DNA of 64,000 nt from Larix kaempferi (GCA_027924585.1 BSBM01001448.1:1240001-1304000); one strand, 5' to 3'. Shown: positions 44,673 through 57,334, counted from the stretch's first letter. The notes: generated by a model not told the origin, from the letters alone. Numbers and translations: made by a program.

Positions 44673-45707
44673 GAGAGGGTATCCACTTGTGTAATGTCCT
44701 TATCATGTTGGAATCCATTGGATCTCCAAAGGTAGTCCCCACACGGAAACTATGTTAAAGGATTTTGATGGTCACTTATTTCAACCCCATGGAATCATCC
44801 CATCTCTCCCAGTAGAGCTAGGGGGTAAAAAATTAATGTAGAAGTGGAAGTAGAAGATACTCCACTTGATTAAAATCGGTTGCTAGGAAGGAGTTGGAAT
44901 CATGCAATGATTGTTGTGGTGTCTTCGATATTTCGAATGATTAGATTTCCACATGAATGGAAGATAGTCACCATCAATCAGTTATCATTCCATATAAATG
45001 ATTCCACTCGGAACAAATGTTCCCCTAGTAATTTCATTTCAGGAAGGACTGCGAAAACTGATGTGGGAATGTATCCTACTTTAATGGAAACTGCTAACTT
45101 GCCACCATCTGACTTGAGTGACCATACATCTGCGATACATACGAGATCATCTGTTAGTATTATTTCCATGAAGAAATTGTCTCAATTTAAGACTTCTTAC
45201 TTTGAAGATTCGTAGGTAATACTCGAACCTATAAAAAGAACTAGGTGTAGAGAGGCTGTGCTAGTTCTATTTGCAACCGAAATAGCTTATCAAGCCATAA
45301 AAAATGCAGACCATGATTGTCAATCGATCCAAATGGAAGTTGATTATTAACAGTCCATACCTTTTGAATGTGGTTTCCAGTCTTTGAAACTACCCATAGA
45401 GCTCTTACCATATACTACCCAATTGTAAGAATGTTTAGTATACTTGGAACAATTAGATAATCATAAAATGGATGTAACTACTACTAATGAATCACACAAG
45501 AAATGTGTGAAGTATCAGTATGAAAAATATATCCATCCTTGTGTCTTTTCTGAAAGACACATGATGCTTCTCTATGACCAACAACATTACGAGCTTCGTC
45601 CTGGTAAATTCAAGTCAATACGGCTTGGTCCTTACATCATAAAAAGTGTGTTAAATAAGGGATCTTGTAAGCTAGAATATTTTGAGGCAGGATATTCTGA
45701 GGCCTAG
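44673..45707 (+). pseudogene. Protease end and integrase tail of E
   Basis: GRSWNHAMIVVVSSIFRMIRFPHEWKIV (from 44890) matches B's GRSYMYAM...FPHEGRVV at the end of protease. After about 100 poorly readable codons, LPIELLPYTT, LEQLDNHKMD, KKCVKYQYEKYIHPCVFSE and KFKSIRLGPYIIKSVLNKG (45380-45690) are the integrase C-terminal tail. As in B, RT, RNase H and the integrase core are missing between them. Several stops and frameshifts are present. Confidence 0.72.
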
Positions 45708-46478
45708 AAATGGGCTCTATCTGAAGAGGTATTATGCCTATACCTTTCTGTCTGGGAAAAATCTACTTATAAGTATTGTATTATAAGTAGCTTAGATTTC
45801 TTTTACTTCCTCTTCATAATATTTCAAAAAATAAAAATTACCTATATTAATGTTGTTTCATGAGATATTGTGAGTTATGACAACTAAGTTGTAACAAAGG
45901 ATCAATTTTTCCAATTGGTGGTCTTCCTAAAAGGTTTGTGTCCCTAAACTGGAATATAGGGTAAGCCATCTCCATAATGCATGATTTGGATCAACCTTTC
46001 CATTATGTTCACAACTCGGGATCACAATACACGGGGTTGTGACATTATCCCTATATGCTTAGAAAAGCCATAATTCCCCATGTTAGAGCTTACCAACTCA
46101 TGGGTGCACTAGTTATATACCCAATGTATTTTAGAGCCCATTCCAAGGGTTTGTGTTAGGATTGAGAGTCCCTATTTATTCCTACCATGTCATCGATATG
46201 AATCTCATGACCCTCTATAACACTTAATCTGACCATCACGTAGGGGACTCTCAAACGTTTTCATTTTGTGATATTGCATTTGCATATAACCACTTGCAAT
46301 TCCGAGCCTAATTCCCTATTGTAGTTCACCATTAGCTACATACTACGAATGCCTTCTTGTAAGAGCACTCGAAGTTTCTATATATTATAGTCACACATTT
46401 CTACCCTTACTAGAGAGGACATGCTTCAAGAGCGTCCACATCCTGCACATCCCTTTCTTGAATTTTTTGCATAGGTAT
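45708..46478 (+). other. 3' region of E, first part
   Basis: Non-coding sequence after the integrase tail. I see no repeats or motifs. It ends at the TSD of solo LTR J. Confidence 0.5.
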
Positions 46479-46483
46479 ATTAT
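46479..46483. repeat. TSD of solo LTR J (ATTAT)
   Basis: ATTAT at 46479-46483 and again at 47413-47417, directly outside the inverted termini of J. Confidence 0.8.
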
Positions 46484-47412
46484 TGTTACGGAGAAAACTT
46501 CCTATGGCTTGGGGTAGACCACAACAGACAGCTAACTACCAGAAATTAACTCAATTCTCAATGCTATGCTATATAAATGGCAATGCTAAGATAATGGAGA
46601 ATATAACCAACCTCAATCCAGATGTTCGATGTAGGTCCCCGTTGAAGCTTTCAATTCGTGCACTTGAACCTGCAAATTAGTCTTGATAGCCAATATACAA
46701 CAAGTGCATACAACATATGAAAGACATTAACATCATCAATAGAAAAGGTCCATGATATCATAAGTAAATGCAACCCAATGTAATATAAATAACATTCACA
46801 ACATTAATGGACGAGAATTTGAGTATTTCTATTAATAAATAACAAGAAGTACAATGTGATATGACCTCTTGTTAGCAACCAATCTGAACCAAGAATTGGG
46901 TCTCTCCACTTATGCCTCCACCACTTCAATCCTTCATGGAATGGAAAACTAAAACTATGATAGGAGTTTGGAAGGTGAACATAAAAGGTTCACAACAACA
47001 AGGATCAATGAGTGTAGACTCAAGATATGGCAAAAATCCACTAGAGTTATCTTGCTCTCTCTTTCTCCTCCCTTCCATATGCCATATGTGCTCAATATAT
47101 AGCCCTTCCAAAGGTAAGTGAAAAGACACATCAAGATGTTTCGGGGCAAATGGAGGGCCAAAGGTCACCCTAAGACCGCTTTTTGGGAGTAAAAAGTAAT
47201 TTTCTAGTGACTTTTACCATTTTACTTGTCACCTGCGGGCTATAGTGGTGCAGCTCGCGGGTACGCCAGCTAAAGTGGAACAGCTAGGGTACAGGAAGGA
47301 AAAATAAGGAAATAGTGTGTATGAAGGACATAAAGTTCTTCTAAGTCAGTGAAATGGATCCTGCAGGTGAAAGAGTGTTGATGCTCACAAGGTGGAAAAA
47401 TATGTTGTAACA
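46484..47412. mobile_element. Solo LTR J
   Basis: A 929-bp segment starts TGTTACGGAG and ends TTGTAACA, with TGTTAC/GTAACA inverted termini, and is flanked by perfect 5-bp duplications ATTAT at 46479-46483 and 47413-47417. No coding, primer-binding site or polypurine tract lies inside, as expected when two LTRs recombine and delete the interior. No other copy is in the window, so family and strand are unknown. A non-LTR insertion with 5-bp TSD is a less likely alternative. Confidence 0.75.
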
Positions 47413-47417
47413 ATTAT

Positions 47418-48932
47418 GTCCACTTGGAACATAGTTGCACGACCATGTGATGCTCGTCTTTTCCAATGTATAATAGCATTCTTTTATTCCTTTTCAGGAT
47501 TTATAATATGAAAAATAAACTAAGAATTAAATATTCCAAAAATAAGAGGGGAGGGAAATATCTCAAATGTCTATCGTCGTAATCACAGCTAGTCAAGTCA
47601 TCCTTGAACAAAGCACTGGTACTGAGTCTCTCAGTAAATTGGGTTCTAGTTTTTGGCCTTAGGATTCAATCCTTGACCATGGAGTAAGTACTCCTCATAT
47701 TGGTTACTCTTCAAATCATATGGATAATTAGTCACTTTCTCCTACACTACAAATTTATATCATTGGTCCATTTGTCTAAAATTTGTCGAAGTCATTACCG
47801 TGTCGTGCTGAATGTTTAAGGATATAGCTTGTGTCATCCATTCTGCAATTTCCTTGACCTTATGTGTCATACATTCCTTGTGTCAGTCTGTTCTCATCAT
47901 GTATCATTGAAATCAATGTTTGGACTTGTCCTTGTAGGGAAGGTCCCCATTGACTTCTCATGGGTGGGTTGTGTCTCATCGGCGATGACTCATATGCTAT
48001 GAGGCATTGAAGTAGAGTCATAGCACCCTAGCCCTATTTACATCATTGACAGGTAACCTTGCACTCAAAAAATGAACATCCATCATTGATCATTGATTGA
48101 TTGGTTTCCCTTGATGTTTGAAATCAAGAAATCTATTCACATCTTGGGATTCATATTGTACCTTGGTTTCCATTTCCATCATTGGTTAAAGTCTTTTCCC
48201 CTGCCAATAGATATCATTATCGAATTTTTCTCAAGGGGTCTCTTCCATGCACTATTTACATATGGTTCATGCAAGAGACGTACTCGGTGGTTCATTTTGC
48301 AAAAAATTGTCCTAGTCCCTTCCCAAGTCAAATAATTTCCTAACATTTCCTTGTGTTGGATGATGGGAGATGCATTAATGCCTCCCTTACAACATGTATC
48401 TTCTCATTGATTTCAACTCATCTTTCTATGGGAATGATTTCTAGAGTTACAATAGTACCTTGGGGATTTTTTACATTAGTGGCAGGTTCCCACTCCATTG
48501 AGTAGTGGGAATACATCAATGTATCCTACTCGATAGATTCTACAAGTGTTCGACTCCAAGAAATCTATTCACACTTGTTAGAATGTACTATGTACCTCGG
48601 TTCCCATTATCATCATCACTGGGTTACCTCACATTTGTTAATGATATACATCAATGATCAGTAATCAAATAGTGTCCTCCATGTTTGACTTAAGATCATC
48701 TATTTGCTTGGATAGGATTCATACTTCTCAACGGTTTGGATGGAAGACCTTGGGAAAACAGTAGCGCACTCACATTTTTCTATTTCCTTAGTTGCACAAG
48801 ACTGTACCACACCTAATATGACACTGGTACCATTGGGAGAACCCTTAATCAACCATATTTTGTTCTCCCAATGCCTGATGAGACTTAGAACCATTGTATA
48901 CTGCTTTGTGGCTATGACCTCCAAACATAGAC

Positions 48933-48967
<35 letters not shown>

Positions 48968-49256
48968 TTCACATGGATCAACTATGTATTCTTTCGTGGC
49001 CATGATCATTACATCATTTATATATGTCATGGATCTGTAGTGTTTTCTATTTGACGCCCATGTTCTATCATCTTGAGCATGGACATATCCATCTCAAGGA
49101 AAATATTATCTAACACCTATTTTCTATTTCAGGTACTTTGGTGGACTTGGAATTCTTGGAATCTGGGCCATGTTCCTCCACATCTCTCTCCACACATGAT
49201 TATAAAGTATTTCATCCATCATGTTCCCTTATAACCTCACAAATTAGGGGGAGTCC
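47418..49256 (+). other. 3' region of E, second part
   Basis: Non-coding. The end (about 49170-49256, CTCCACAC...CCTCACAAATTAGGGGG) parallels the end of B's 3' region before its LTR. A CA/TA microsatellite interrupts it at 48932-48967. Confidence 0.5.
48932..48967. repeat. (CA)n(TA)n microsatellite
   Basis: About 11 CA units followed by about 7 TA units. Confidence 0.95.
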
Positions 49257-50258
49257 ATTATAAATCAAATCAACACTTCTCCGCCTGTGATGACAATTCA
49301 AAGATGACACTTAAAAGTGTCACTGTACATTAAAAGAAGGCCATTCATGGATGGAAGAGCCTATGATTTGACTCTTCTTGATGGCACAAACTAGTGGAAG
49401 TGAAAACCCATCACTTAATCATTTTCTCTAAAAATTTGCAAACACAATTTGAGGCAAATCCGTGCCCTTTTGGAACATTAGGCGTGAATTCACTAGTAAT
49501 TCACACTTTTCCAGTACAATAGGTGTGAACCATTCACACTATGTTAGTTCAAAAGGCACGAATGCAACAAAAAATGTCAATTAACACCTTTCACATTGGT
49601 AGCTAGTGAATCATTTGCATGTTTCTTGTGAATTAAGTGTGAATGCCCCATAATTTCATGAAAAAATATAAAATTTGAAATTGGGGAGTTAAGGAAGTTT
49701 TGCTCGTTTACAACCCCCAAAACTACTTGGTAACTATTCATAACTATTCCCCTATCTCAAGAAAAGGGATGCAATGGACCGATCTTGGGACCAAGACTTA
49801 TGATAGCGAAACCACACTATAGGAATCATTCCTCATCATATTGGTATCGTCCCATCAGTGATCCCTGTTGTTGAGACATCATCCCCTACATCTTGGAACT
49901 TCTACCCTGAAGTAAGTTCCTTCCTTATGCATGTTTGTAGATTGGAGCCGAGTTGTTGGAGAACATGATTAGGAGAGACCCGAAGTCTTAGGTTAATCAA
50001 GTTGTCGAAGTAACGAAAGGTATCATTTGTACTACTCTTCATTGCTTCAATATAGATTTGACATCTTTCCCTTCCCTAAAACTTGTGTCACATTAGTAAT
50101 TGATGTTTGAAATTTTGAAAGTTGATTAGTAATATTATGTATTTTGCATCTTTGAATTCAGTAAATCTTGTTGTTGTAGTCAAATTGATTTTACGAAGTT
50201 ATTATCTATTTGTTTTGTAGGTGAAAGCATTGGGAAATCATGAGTTGATTGTGCAAAG
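49257..50258. other. Unassigned stretch with foldback sequence
   Basis: No coding found. An imperfect palindrome lies at 49461-49560: CGTGCCCTTTTGGAAC near its left end pairs with GTTCAAAAGGCACG at its right end, and GTGAATTCAC- and GTGTGAA-type sequences pair inside. It could be a small foldback element or part of E's LTR. The last bases, CAAAG, may be G's left TSD. Confidence 0.5.
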
Positions 50259-50997
50259 TGTTAACACCAAAAAAGTACTCACCCGCTCATTCCTTTAGAC
50301 ACATACCTTTGTTGACCAAAATTCCTACCAATATAGCCTCCAAAACCCCAGAAAACCCAAATGGGAACCAAAATGTTTTAAATTCCTTCAAAAACATACC
50401 AAAACTGCAAAAGAGGGTCAAGTTTTCCCAAAAAACAAAATAATTGGGAATAAACTCAAAAGAAAAAGAAAAAAGAGCAAAAACCCTAAAAAAACCCTAA
50501 AACCCTAACCTAAATTTATAAAAGGAGTGGACGCCCCTCATTTCAAAAAACCAATCACCTACTCTACCCTTATGCTGCTAAAATTTTTGTCTAAGCCATA
50601 GCCATTCACCTTTTGAGCTTTGGCCTCCCATAAGATAGAAGCTTTAGCCACCACCGAAGCATTAAGGAGGAGAGTACGGAACTAAAGGAACTCTAGAGCA
50701 CACTGTACCACCGTCATAGCTTCCACAGCCTAGTTCTTCGATGTAAATTCTTTGCAAGCCCTAGCTTGCCCATTAATACAAAAGGTTAAAAGATTCTTTG
50801 TTATCTTGATCTGAAAGTTTGTTATTCTGTGTTTTGAAATTATCTTTTATCTTATGCACATGCTAGCTTAGATTGTTTATGGTTTTCATGTTTAGATAGT
50901 TTTTCTTTTTTACCATTTTCCATTGACCTGCTACTAAGGGTTTCTTGCCCTTAGTAGGTGCCCTTTTGCACGAGCTGGGGTGTAAACCCTCGCTATA
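50259..50997 (+). repeat. 5' LTR of G
   Basis: About 739 bp, TGTTAACACC...CGCTATA, ending TA rather than CA. A TATA box TATAAAAG is at 50517-50524. The primer-binding site is TGGAAACTCCAC at 51001-51012. The partner LTR is not in the window. Confidence 0.82.
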
Positions 50998-51389
50998 GTT
51001 TGGAAACTCCACTGTCAAAACCTATCTCTGACAGTTTCAGTTTTTATTTTTATTTGTTAAGAGTTATGTTTTTTGGTTTTGTCTGATAAGTTACAGGCCT
51101 GCGAGTTTTTTTGTGTGGCTGCAACCAGTTTGCATCATTTTTCATGCAGAAAACCGCTTCTCTTTTGCCCACATCTGTGGTCCACACCACAGCTATTCAT
51201 AATTACTACGTGGTCTGTAGCTCGGCTCTTTAGCCCTTTGCTGTGTTCTGTAGTGTAGTTTCTCTGCGTCTCTGTGTGGTTCACACCACGGCTACTCATC
51301 CCCTATGTGCAGTTCACTCCGCACACGAGCAACGCCACCACCTAGCCGCTCCCCACTGTCGCCCTAGCCGCTCACCACCTCGCCACCTC

Positions 51390-51611
51390 CGTGGCCCCTG
51401 TCGCTCGCCACCCTTCCACCTCTGCGGCCCAGACCGCAGACCCCCCACCGCTGATTTTGTGCTGCATACCGCAGTGAATGACCCAGATTCCACACTGCAC
51501 ACTGTAGCATACCCCCATTTTGCACGCTGCAACCCGCTCTGTCTAGCCCATGAATTGCACTGCACACCACACTATCCTGCGTGCCAATCCCGTGCTGCAC
51601 ACCGCAAAAAC
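51390..51611 (+). repeat. About 33-bp leader array of G, left part
   Basis: CTGCACACCGCA and variants recur with the CTGC at about 51462, 51495, 51527, 51560 and 51595, i.e. steps of 32-35 bp. After element H the array resumes at 57793-57925 with GCACTGCA- and GCACACCGCA-type units near 57814, 57849, 57884 and 57918. The period is that of the arrays in B and F, but the unit is different. Confidence 0.75.
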
Positions 51612-52069
51612 TGTTTGGGTACACAGGGTACTACTAAAGGACCAAACACCAAGAGAAACCATTTCACACAAACAAATCATAGATCAACACACCGATGTTT
51701 TGACGTGGTTTAAACCCTCTTGAGGGAAACAGTCCATGGCCCTGGCCAAATAGATTCTACGGGACAATTTATTATGCAAAGAAAGAAAGTTACAAATGAG
51801 CTTCTCATAATCAATCAACTAAACAATGACCCTCCATGCTCTTTAAATAAAGATCATGGACCAATCGGGTGTTAAGCCACGGATCAAGGTTAGGTTTGAT
51901 CTAAGAGAAGTTGAGCCGTCGGATCACTCTATGTCGAGAACATATCGTGACCATCGGATTAAGTATTTACAAATGCATACTAATGCATACTAAAGAAACA
52001 CACTATCCCTAACGGATATATTACACAAGTTGATCTTAACTAACTCCTAAGTGTCTAAATATCCTAACA
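51612..52069 (-). repeat. 3' LTR of H
   Basis: 458 bp, from TGTTAGGATATTTAG at 52069 to GTACCCAAACA at 51612 on the minus strand. The polypurine tract AAGGGGGGA is the complement of about 52070-52078. Confidence 0.93.
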
Positions 52070-52149
52070 TCCCCCCTTAAAAACAACTTGGGATAGGATT
52101 GAAGGATTTACAAAAGTGACACTATTAGGAGAAGAAAGGAGGCATTAGA

Positions 52150-53977
52150 GCCTATCCCCCCTTAATGACAAGTTCCTGAACTCCTAACATAGATCAAAGT
52201 TTAGAAAACTTCGCTTCTGTAAGAGACTTGGTGAAGATGTATGCAACTTGATCATCTGTAGGGAAAAAGAGCACTTCAAGAACATGATCATGAACAAGCT
52301 TTCTGATGAAGTGCATATGTAGCTCAATGTGTTTGCTGCGTTGATGTAGAACTAGATCTTTGGCAAGCTTGATGGCACTTTGATTGTCGCACCAAAGTGG
52401 AGTAGGCTGCTGCTGCTCGAATCCAAACTCTGAAAGGATCTGTCAAAGCCATAAAGCTTCCTGACTGGCATTAACTGCTGCTCGATATTATGCCTCTGCT
52501 GAAGAAAGAGCAAGAGCTTGTTGTTTCTTACAATCCCAAGTAATAGGTCCAAATCCCAGACTGAAAACATAACATGTAGTAGACTTTCGATCATCAGGAT
52601 CGCCGGCCCAATCTGAATCAGTGAAACCAACCAACAAAGGTTTCCCCCTTGTACTGTAATGAATCCCAAACTGAACTGTACCTCGAATATATTGAAGTAT
52701 TCTTTTAGCTTCTTTCCAGTGACTTTCATGAGGTGTCTGCATATAACGGGCAACACGACCAACGGCAAAGGAAAGGTCAGGACGAGAATGAGTCAAGTAT
52801 AAGAGACTACCAACAAGCTGACGATACAAGGTGGCATCGACTTCAGGTTAAGTACAAGTGGAAGAAAGTTTGACTCCAGACTGGAAGGGAGAAGGGGCTG
52901 GTGTACAATCTTCCATGTGAAAGCGACGAAGAAGGTCACAAGCATACTTATAATGAGAAAGAAAGATTCCTTCTTTGGTTTGCAGGACTTGGAGACCAAG
53001 AAAATAATGCAAATGTCGTAAGTCTGACATTTCAAAATTTTGTTTAAGACTGGATTTCACATGGGTTATAAGCTTAGGGTCACTACCAATAAGAATAAGG
53101 TCATCAACATATAGAACAAGTATGATGAGATGGTTTCCTACTTTCTTGGTATAGACATTGGGGTCAGAATGGCATCTAAAAAAATCAGTGTCAAGGAGAA
53201 AGTTATCCATTTTGGCATACCAAGCTCTAGGAGCTTGCTTAAGGCCATATAAGGATTTCTTAAGGCGGTAGACAAGGCTAGAGTTATCCTGAACATATCC
53301 AGGAGGTTGTTCCATGTAAATTTCCTCTTGTAAATCAGCATGTAAGAAGGCAAACTTGACATCCATTTGATGGACTTCCCAGTTATGTAAGGCTGCAAGG
53401 GAAAGAACAAGGTGGATGGAGTTCATTTTTGCAACGGGAGCAAAGGTTTCATTGTAGTCAATCCCTTCAACTTGGGAAAAACTTTTGGCAACTAACCTTG
53501 CCTTAAGTCTTTCAAGACTTCCATCTGATGCATACTTAGTTCTGTAGACCCATTTGGAAGAGGTACAAGATCCCAAGTATCGTTCGCCATTAAGGAACGA
53601 TATTCTTCATCCATGGCTGCATCCCAATCTGGATTCCCTGAAGCTTCTGCAAAAGTTTTTGGATCATGATCGGAAACTTGAGCCAAAAGAGAAGAGGCTC
53701 GCTGAAACTGAGAACGTGTTTGACGTTGATCTCTATGATCACTGGCAAGATCACCAGCTGCTTCACATGTTGAACGGACCCATGGAGGAAGCACTTGTGC
53801 TGGTGCAACTGGAGGAACATGAGCAGGCGGAGGTGGATTTTCATCCTCACTGTCATCATCAGAAACTGGAGTTGGAAACCTGTCAAGGAAGTTGGAAGAA
53901 GAAGAAGAAGGCACAAACGTTGAATCAGGCTTGCAGGCCAAAGATGGCACAATCGTCGAGTTAGGCTCGCAGGCCAA
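52150..53977 (-). pseudogene. Integrase tail, reverse transcriptase and RNase H of H
   Basis: Begins with the integrase tail and Pro/Ser-rich linker, then RT: DEEYRSLMANDTWDLVPLP, a frameshift near 53575, [50 protein letters not shown], and the intact catalytic box LVLYVDDLILIG (near 53110). It continues with LVGSLLYLTHSRPDLS, GFTDSDWAGDPDDRKST, CDNQSAIKLA and the tail IFTKSLTEAKF. In-frame stops are near 52848, 52488 and 52440. Fairly well kept: the active-site residues are all present, and only the frameshift and stops disable it. Confidence 0.9.
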
Positions 53978-54097
53978 GAGATTTTCATCAAATTTAACAT
54001 CTCTTCTAATGATTATATCATGAGAATGTGGTTGAAGAAGTCTATAACCTTTTACATATTCAGAATATCCAACAAATATGCACTTTTCACTTTTAGG

Positions 54098-56203
54098 CTA
54101 CAATGCTTTCCATTTTTCATCCGGAATGTGAGCCCATGCTTCACTACCAAACACACGGAAGTGACTTACATCAGGTTTAGTTTTACTCCATGATTCTTCT
54201 GATGTTATACCTTGTAATGCTTTAGTGGTGGTGCGATTAACTATGTAATTTGCAGAATTAATGGCTTCAGCCCAAAATTGAAGACTTAGTCCCTTATATT
54301 GGATCATACAATTAGCCATTTCTTTTAAAGTGCGGTTCTTCCGCTCAGCTACACCATTTTGTTGTGGTGTATATGGAACAGTGTGTTGTTATTGGATGCC
54401 TTGTTCAGTGCAGAAAGTAGTGAACTTTTTGTTAACATATTCTCCTCCATTGTCAGATCTTAACTTAATAATTTGATGACCATATTGTTTTTCAACAAGG
54501 GCCTTGTAGGCCAAGAACATGTTAAATACTTCGCTCTTAAGTTTTAGGAAATAAACCCAAGTGCGTTTGGTGTAATCATCAATGAAAGTTAAGAAATATT
54601 TGAAACCAAAAAAGGAAGTAGATGGAAGAGGACCACACAAGTCACTATGCACAAGCTCCAAGGGAACCAAGGCGTGCCAAGAGGCATGTTTGTCAAAACT
54701 GTCCCGATGATGTTTTTCGAGTACACAACTGGAACAAACACCATCCCTACAGGATACCATCGGAAGACCTGTCACCATATTGTCTATACATAATTGTTGC
54801 AATGAGCGATAATTTAAGGGACCAAATCGCTCATGCCAAAGTTTGCTCAAGTTATCACTATGAGCAACAAAAACTGAAGGGAAAGGTGATGACCCAAAGT
54901 TGTTAAACTTGTACAACCTGGTAATATCATCAACAATTCTGGTAGCTAGGACCTGTTGAGGATCTTTAAAATCCTTGATTACAACTTGGTGAGGTCTAAA
55001 GGTCACAGTTTTACCTTCACCAGAATGAGTGATCTGATAGACTGATAAAAAATTGCATAAAATTATTGGAACACATAGTACATCATTAAAATGACCATTA
55101 TTTACTGGAACTGTTCCAGCTCCTACAACACTTAGATATCTATCATCACCAACAAATATTTGTTTGGTGTTACATTCATGCATAGTAGAAAAGATGGCTT
55201 GATCCTTAGCCATATGATAAGATGCTCCAGAATCAATGAGCCATTCATTTGAAATAGAAGAAGAAGATGCATTATAAGAATAAACAGAAGCACAAAGTGC
55301 ATTTCCATGAGAGGCAGATTCTGAAGGCGAATCTAGGCTAATGTGGTGCTTCTTCATTGCTGCTTCTAAGGCTGCCATCTTCTTGAAACACTTAGATTCA
55401 TCATTATTATCTTTCCCGCAATAGTTGCAATGATGCTTAGTCTTCTTGCCTTTTGGCTTGGATCTTTTGTCATTTTTTAAAGAAGGAGCTGACTGAGAGG
55501 GTTTTGGACCCTTGTTTGACTTATTATTGAGAAACTTTTGTTTCTTGGGAGGCTTGGACTTTTCTTTCTGCTGGGACAATAAGTCTTTCCCAGATGTATC
55601 TGCATTGTTGATTATTCCAAGATGATTAAGTTTATCTTGCTCTCTAATCAAGGAATCACAAAAGGATTCAAGACTAGGCTCTTGATAGCTAGCTGCATTT
55701 AAGAATTCTTTTATGGAGTAAAATGTAGATACAAAAACAGAATATGCAGGTCCAAGTTTGGAAAGAATATGATAAATGCATTGTTTGTCTTCCCTCTTAA
55801 TCTTACATTCTGCACATAAGAGTTTAAGAGTTTTGTACTTAGATAAATAATATTGAATGCATGAAAAGTCACTTGGATTTAAATAAATCAACTCATTTTC
55901 GAGTTGGTGACCTCGAATTTCATTGTGTTTACCAAACACAGATTCCAACTTGTCCCAAGCAGCATCAGGTTCATCAATTCTAGATATGTGGAATCACAAA
56001 TCAGTAGAGATTGACATCCCAATCAATCCACGAGCTTTGTCATATCTATTTGCCCATTTTATTTTCTTATCATCATCAATGGGTTCTGTTTCTTTCCCTG
56101 AGGTAATTCTGAAAAGTCCCCTACTTCGTAGAACATCCTTCATACGAGATTTCCATGAGAAATAGTTGGAACTGTTAAGTAGAATATCACAAGGGGCGGC
56201 CAT
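54098..56203 (-). pseudogene. Gag, protease and integrase of H
   Basis: One frame with three stops: near 55994 (TGA), 54389 (TAA, within integrase before QHTVPYTPQQNG) and 54098 (TAG). Gag starts MAAPCDILLNSSNYFSWKS and has DDAW-type and YSVFVSTFY motifs. The zinc knuckle CNYCGKDNNDESKC has Asn where His is expected. Protease: WLIDSGASYHM. Integrase: zinc-binding CSSCVLEKHHRDSF, first Asp HSDLCGPLP, second Asp RSDNGGEYV, Glu in QQNGVAERKNR. Most active-site residues are intact. Stops at Gln-type codons suggest a few late point mutations. Confidence 0.9.
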
Positions 56204-57322
56204 ATTTGTAAATTAATGGCTGTAAAAGCAGAAACCAATAGTCTGTGTGTGAAGAGCTCAAAAAAATAGGTAGTTTAAAAAAAAACGGCACTGAAAACTG
56301 ACTCTGTATGATGAAGTTATGCGTGAACAAAGAAACTGTTGAAGATGTCCCAATAGAGACGTGGCAACTAGAGAATGTCCAGCAAAAAAAAGAACCCCTC
56401 TTTTCCCAAGATGAACCTTTGACAATCACTTTACAAGAAAGTTGCTTTAAGTGAACCACTTTTGTAAAATAAGTGATTTCACTTTTACAATAATATTACT
56501 TTTAAATAGTGCAACAATAAAAAAGAACTTAAGTGACTTACTTGTATTTGTATTTTTTATTATTTAAGTGAGATGCACTTTTACAATAAAGTAACTTGAA
56601 AATAGAAATTGCATGCACTTTTTTTTTTTAAAGTAACTTCCTTAGACTTGAACTCAAGACCTATTAAGGAATAAAACAACTTTGAACCAAGTGAACTAGA
56701 TTAAAAGGTATGTAGAATATGAGAATGAGGAAGGGGGCTTTTTTTTTTTTTAAACTCTTCTTGCTCGGTTTGCATGCTTGCCATTTTTCCTGCAAAACAC
56801 ACCACAAATCGAAACAAAAAAAACTTTTCCACACTTGTGGAGTTAGATCTCATTAGCTTGCCCAAAACACTACGTTTTCTCTCTGTTTCTGATTTGCCGA
56901 GATCACGCAAGGTGCACGGCAAAGAGCATACGCAGCTGAGAAAAACCCTTTCCCTTTGTGTTTCTGATTTGCCAAGATCGCTCAAGGTGCATGGAAAAGA
57001 GCATACGCAGACGAGAAAGCAACAATACAAACCCAAAATATGATAAAATATGAGATTTTTTTCTTTTAAAAACTGAAAAATAAAAAAATGCGTCACTGTA
57101 ACATTATACTTTCAGATCTGATGAAATACGCGTTTTTGGAGCAACCAGGAATCGTTTTCGATCAAACGAAAACTATTTCCCAATGGAAACGATGCTCTGG
57201 ACGCAATGGAACACCTCCCACAACCCATAAATGCATAGAAATACCAGAACCAAAAACCCTTTCGAGTTTCGGCAACAACAGTTCAAGATCTAGATCATAA
57301 CCGGAAGCGGCTCTTCATAAAA
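56204..57322 (-). other. Leader of H
   Basis: Between primer-binding site and gag. It holds short AT-rich repeats (AAGTGA, TTTACAATAA near 56460-56600), homopolymer T runs, and an approximately 76-bp tandem duplication at about 56870-57020 (GTTTCTGATTTGCC then CAAGGTGCA and AAAGAGCATACGCAG, twice). No convincing gene. Confidence 0.6.
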
Positions 57323-57334
57323 GCTCTGATACCA
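57323..57334 (-). promoter_or_regulatory. Primer-binding site of H (tRNA-iMet type)
   Basis: The complement reads TGGTATCAGAGC, directly adjoining the LTR at 57335. Confidence 0.92.

Larger units (their letters stand above)
44673..49256 (+). mobile_element. Gypsy (B-family) retrotransposon E, partial
   Basis: Remnant of a B-like element whose left part lies beyond the window, on the other side of D and C. It keeps the end of protease, the integrase C-terminal tail and a 3' region, and ends near a polypurine-like ATTAGGGGGAGTC at about 49243. Solo LTR J lies inside. No LTR typical of the family follows the polypurine tract. Heavily mutated and old. Confidence 0.65.

Noticed and set aside
46926-47168. 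Frames inside solo LTR J
   Set aside because: Short, overlapping on both strands, no domain; LTR sequence.
51243-51713. 156-codon frame rich in His, Pro and Arg
   Set aside because: Runs through G's leader array and into H's LTR, crossing an insertion boundary; not a gene.
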